DNA from: Gammaproteobacteria bacterium
Lineage (GTDB): Bacteria; Pseudomonadota; Gammaproteobacteria; Pseudomonadales; Pseudohongiellaceae
NCBI GenBank assembly: GCA_002712055.1
Contig: PARV01000057.1
Coordinates: forward strand, 1 to 32,357
Direction of reading: 5' to 3'
DNA: 32,357 nucleotides
Part shown: positions 29,074 to 32,357 of the stretch, one piece after another
How the letters are laid out: each line of letters begins with the position of its first letter
Numbering within the stretch: the stretch's first letter is position 1
Made by a program: the position numbers and the translations under genes
The notes under the pieces: generated by a model
The model's input: only the letters and a program-made list of their open reading frames with translations
The model's database searches: none
What the model was told of the DNA's origin: nothing

Positions 29074-29451
29074 ATGAAAGTAAGTCGATTGAATAGTAAA
29101 AAGCTGGCACAACGGATAGTAGATACTCTAGATGATCTGAAGGGACAGTCCATACGCTGTATTAATGTAAAAAAGCTTACTGAAATTACCGACTACATGG
29201 TTATAACTACTGGTAGATCGAATACTCATACCAAGGCCTTAGCTGATGCGGTAGTCAACAGATTAAAAAAATCCGGTGAAAAAATAGTTGGAATTGAAGG
29301 TCGGCTGCAGTCTGAATGGATCCTTGTAGATGCAGGAGATATTGTGGTTCATATTATGGTAGCGCCAGTACGCACACTTTATAATCTGGAAGATCTTTGG
29401 GGCTTTAACATAGTTCCCGGAAAAGCTACAGAAACACGCTCCAGTTCATAA
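29074..29451 (+). CDS. rsfS: ribosomal silencing factor RsfS
   Basis: DYMVITTGRSNTHTKALADAV; GRLQSEWILVDAGDIVVHIM; conserved position after nadD. Confidence 0.95.
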   Translation: MKVSRLNSKKLAQRIVDTLDDLKGQSIRCINVKKLTEITDYMVITTGRSNTHTKALADAVVNRLKKSGEKIVGIEGRLQSEWILVDAGDIVVHIMVAPVRTLYNLEDLWGFNIVPGKATETRSSS

Positions 29452-29464
29452 TGAAACCTTTAGC

Positions 29465-29935
29465 ATGAAGGTTTCATTAATAGCTATTGGCACTAAGATG
29501 CCTAGTTGGGTCCAACAAGGGGTAGAAGAGTATCAAAAAAGAATTCAATCAAAGCTTAAATTTAATCTTATCGAAGTTCCCTTGGCTAGGCGAAGTAAAT
29601 CACAGAGTATTGAACAATGTATCCAAAAAGAAGGTAACGAACTTCTGAAAATGGTACCTCCGGATAGTTGGGTTATCGCGCTGGATATTGCCGGAACCTC
29701 AATTAGCACCGAGCAACTTGCCAGAAAGCTAACTACTTTTATGGCTGAGGGCCAAAATATCAGTTTACTCATTGGTGGCCCGGATGGCTTGGACCGATCT
29801 TGTCTAGATAAATCGAAAGAACGGTGGTCCTTTTCAGCTCTAACGCTCCCTCATCCACTCGTAAGAATTCTTGTGATCGAGCAGCTTTATCGAGCTTTCA
29901 GTATGCTCAATGGCCACCCCTATCATCGAGATTAA
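29465..29935 (+). CDS. rlmH: 23S rRNA (pseudouridine1915-N3)-methyltransferase RlmH
   Basis: LIAIGTKMPSWVQQGVEEYQKR; LIGGPDGLD; LTLPHPLVRILVIEQLYRAFSMLNGHPYHRD. Confidence 0.95.
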   Translation: MKVSLIAIGTKMPSWVQQGVEEYQKRIQSKLKFNLIEVPLARRSKSQSIEQCIQKEGNELLKMVPPDSWVIALDIAGTSISTEQLARKLTTFMAEGQNISLLIGGPDGLDRSCLDKSKERWSFSALTLPHPLVRILVIEQLYRAFSMLNGHPYHRD

Positions 29936-30175
29936 ACGGACTACTATCGGGCCGGCTGTTGAAATATGGAAAGCGATGCTAAAAAAAGCTTGGAAAGCTA
30001 AAAATAACCTGAAAAAGGCGCTAGACTACCGGATTATTGATTATTAAAGTACAGGTCCTAACCAATTGGCTTGGACTGTTCTAGATTCCCCCTAGTAATC
30101 GGAAAGAATTACGCGCCGCAGCCGATTAATTGAGTCATTAGCGGGCATACAGGCAGCTAAGGAAATTTCTGACAG

Positions 30176-32155
30176 ATGGCAGGCAAGTGGAAGCTTAAGG
30201 ATCACGAAGCGGAAAAAAAACTATTTAATCAAAGGTTGGTAGTTGCAGGTATTCTTATTGTTGTTCTGTTTAGCGCCCTTGTATTCCAGTTAGTTAATCT
30301 TCAAATCTATCAGTACGAGTATTTCACCGCCCGTTCTGATGGTAACAGACTACACTCCCAATATGTGCCACCAGCTCGCGGGCTTATCTTCGATCGCAGC
30401 GGTACATTGCTGGCCGATAATCAACCTATCTTTAACCTCACCGTGGTTCGGGAGCAGGTAGAAAATTTTGAAGAAACTCTAGAATTTCTTAAAGGCCTGA
30501 TCACACTGACAGATGATGATATAGAGCAGTTTAATATTCGGATGCAGCGCAATCGAGTACCATTTTCTTCAGTACCGTTGCGTTATATTCTCGATGAAGA
30601 AGAAAAATCCAGAGTGGCGGTAAACGGGCACCTTCTGCCTGGAATTGCAATTGAGCCTCAATTCGTTCGTCGCTACCCGCTATCAAACCTAACGGCCCAT
30701 TCTATTGGTTACGTATCTGAAATTAACCAGGAAGAACTGGATAGTCTAAGTGACGATGAAAAGGAAAATTATGGAGGAACCAACCATATAGGTAAGACTG
30801 GTATCGAGCGTACCTACGAAGACTTACTGCATGGCACAGTAGGTTATGAAATTGTTGAGAAGAATAATAGGGGGCAGGTTATGCGGCGACTTGATCGAAC
30901 CGATCCAGTTGCTGGAAAAAATATTACGCTTCATTTGGATGCGGAACTACAGATTGCCGCTGAAGCTGCACTAGGAGATTTTCGCGGAGCAATTGTGGCT
31001 ATTGACCCAAACACGGGTGGCATTCTTGCCATGTTTAGTAAACCCGCATTTGATCCCAACCTTTTTGTGACAGGGATCAGCAGTAAAGATTATGACATAT
31101 TGGTTAAGGATGAGGTGAATACCCCTTTGTTCGATCGCACTACCAATCCATACCCGCCGGGCTCTACTGTAAAGCCATTTCTTGGTTTGGCGGGCCTACA
31201 TCATGAACACGTGGATTACGATTTCGCTATTGAAGACCCAGGCTATTTCCGCTTGCCGGGTGTTTCTTATCGCTGGGGAGACTATACCTTGCGAACTCAA
31301 ATCGGTGGTGGACACGGCCATACTGATTTAATGAAGGCGATTTACCAGTCCTGTGATACGTTTTTCTACGATCTAGGAAATCGCATGGGCATAGATACCA
31401 TCCATAATTTTATGGCCAAGTTTGGATTCGGTGATAATTTTGCTGTTGATATCGCTTACGCCCGAACTGGGGTGCTACCGTCTCGGGAATGGAAAATGGA
31501 GAGTCGAGGTGAGCCGTGGTATCCAGGTGACACCATCAACTCCTCTATTGGCCAGGGATACATGTGGGCTACCCCACTGCAGTTGGCAACTGCTGCATCA
31601 ATTATTGCTAATGAAGGGAAAGTGGTGCGTCCTCGCATGTTACAAGCAGTAGATGATGAACTATTTCAGCCATTAATTGAGAACTCTATACCTGATGTTA
31701 TGGTTAATGACCCAGATTACTGGCGTTATATAGAAAATGCTATGACCATGGTTGTTCATCGGCCCTTCTCAGATCAGTTTAGGGATTATGGTACTGCCTA
31801 TGAATCGATCGCTATGGTAGATCGAGAGATGTCTTACAAAATGGCAGGCAAGTCCGGTTCTGCGCAGGTAGTTGGGATCAGTCAGGACATTCTATCCAGT
31901 TCTGACATCATGGTATCCGATTTGAACAAAGACCATGGATTGTTTATTTCGTTTGCGCCTGCACAAAATTCTCATATTGCCCCACAGATAGCGGTTGCTG
32001 TATTTGTGGAAAATGGTGAACACGGTAGCAGCGTGGCGGGACCTATTGCGAAGCAGATTATCGATACTTACTTATTAGATATATTGAAGCTCGATTTCGG
32101 TACCTTCGGAGATGATGCGCAGACTGAACATCAAATAACTGCAGCTGATGAATAA
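30176..32155 (+). CDS. mrdA: penicillin-binding protein 2
   Basis: ARGLIFDRSGTLLADNQP; NPYPPGSTVKPFLGLAGL (SxxK); SGSAQV (KSG region); precedes rodA. Confidence 0.95.
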   Translation: MAGKWKLKDHEAEKKLFNQRLVVAGILIVVLFSALVFQLVNLQIYQYEYFTARSDGNRLHSQYVPPARGLIFDRSGTLLADNQPIFNLTVVREQVENFEETLEFLKGLITLTDDDIEQFNIRMQRNRVPFSSVPLRYILDEEEKSRVAVNGHLLPGIAIEPQFVRRYPLSNLTAHSIGYVSEINQEELDSLSDDEKENYGGTNHIGKTGIERTYEDLLHGTVGYEIVEKNNRGQVMRRLDRTDPVAGKNITLHLDAELQIAAEAALGDFRGAIVAIDPNTGGILAMFSKPAFDPNLFVTGISSKDYDILVKDEVNTPLFDRTTNPYPPGSTVKPFLGLAGLHHEHVDYDFAIEDPGYFRLPGVSYRWGDYTLRTQIGGGHGHTDLMKAIYQSCDTFFYDLGNRMGIDTIHNFMAKFGFGDNFAVDIAYARTGVLPSREWKMESRGEPWYPGDTINSSIGQGYMWATPLQLATAASIIANEGKVVRPRMLQAVDDELFQPLIENSIPDVMVNDPDYWRYIENAMTMVVHRPFSDQFRDYGTAYESIAMVDREMSYKMAGKSGSAQVVGISQDILSSSDIMVSDLNKDHGLFISFAPAQNSHIAPQIAVAVFVENGEHGSSVAGPIAKQIIDTYLLDILKLDFGTFGDDAQTEHQITAADE

Positions 32156-32357
32156 CCGCGATTTCATTCGCCAATCCCCAAGAGCTGAATCAGGTAATCG
32201 CTCAGTCTCGGTTTGGCGGTTTGTCCATACTGATCCACCTTTGTTGGTTGGACTTATCCTTATTTGCTTTTTTGGACTGTTCGTTCTTTATAGTGCCAGC
32301 GACGGTAATGAGGGTGTTGTTCGTCGACAAGCTCTGGTCATGGTTGTTGGAATAGTA
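32148..32357 (+). CDS. rodA: rod shape-determining protein RodA, 5' part only (runs off window)
   Basis: MNNRDFIRQSPRAESGNRSVSVWRFVHTDPPLLVGLILICFFGLFVLYSASDGNEGVVRRQALVMVVGIV; overlaps mrdA by 8 nt. Confidence 0.88.
   Translation, partial: MNNRDFIRQSPRAESGNRSVSVWRFVHTDPPLLVGLILICFFGLFVLYSASDGNEGVVRRQALVMVVGIV

Noticed and set aside
1-32357. CRISPR array, transposase/IS element, prophage or toxin-antitoxin module
   Set aside because: No regular repeat-spacer pattern, no transposase or integrase-like ORF, no terminal inverted repeats and no recognisable TA pair.

Overview
A 32.4 kb window of a gammaproteobacterial-type chromosome, assigned by gene content and operon order. It starts with tRNA-Leu(UAG) and ends in the conserved block proA-nadD-rsfS-rlmH-mrdA-rodA (rodA is cut by the window edge). 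In between are serA-serC-dinB-greB-AraC/GlxA, a class I fumarase, a FabY-type ketoacyl synthase, an HPF-DUF1244 pair, nhaC, two MBL-fold hydrolases, a VWA/J-domain pair, an NTP/NDP-type transporter, and a secreted cluster of two internalin-like LRR paralogs plus a CapA-like protein. I see no CRISPR array, transposon or prophage. The strongest unusual signal is at 388-1131. Two ORFs that the track lists separately are one reading frame interrupted only by TGA at 769-771. That TGA sits where the first Cys of a redoxin WCxxC motif is expected (FRGHW-[TGA]-PYC). A perfect 6-bp hairpin (782-798) follows at bacterial SECIS distance with a G in the second loop position, so this is probably a membrane-anchored selenocysteine redoxin. 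Secondary observations are a frameshifted 3' end of a DUF523/DUF1722 gene, apparent active-site replacements in an M28-like and a CapA-like protein, a 16-nt direct repeat spaced 21 bp upstream of fabY, a multi-hairpin intergenic region between serA and an MBL gene, and two small ORFs missing from the track.
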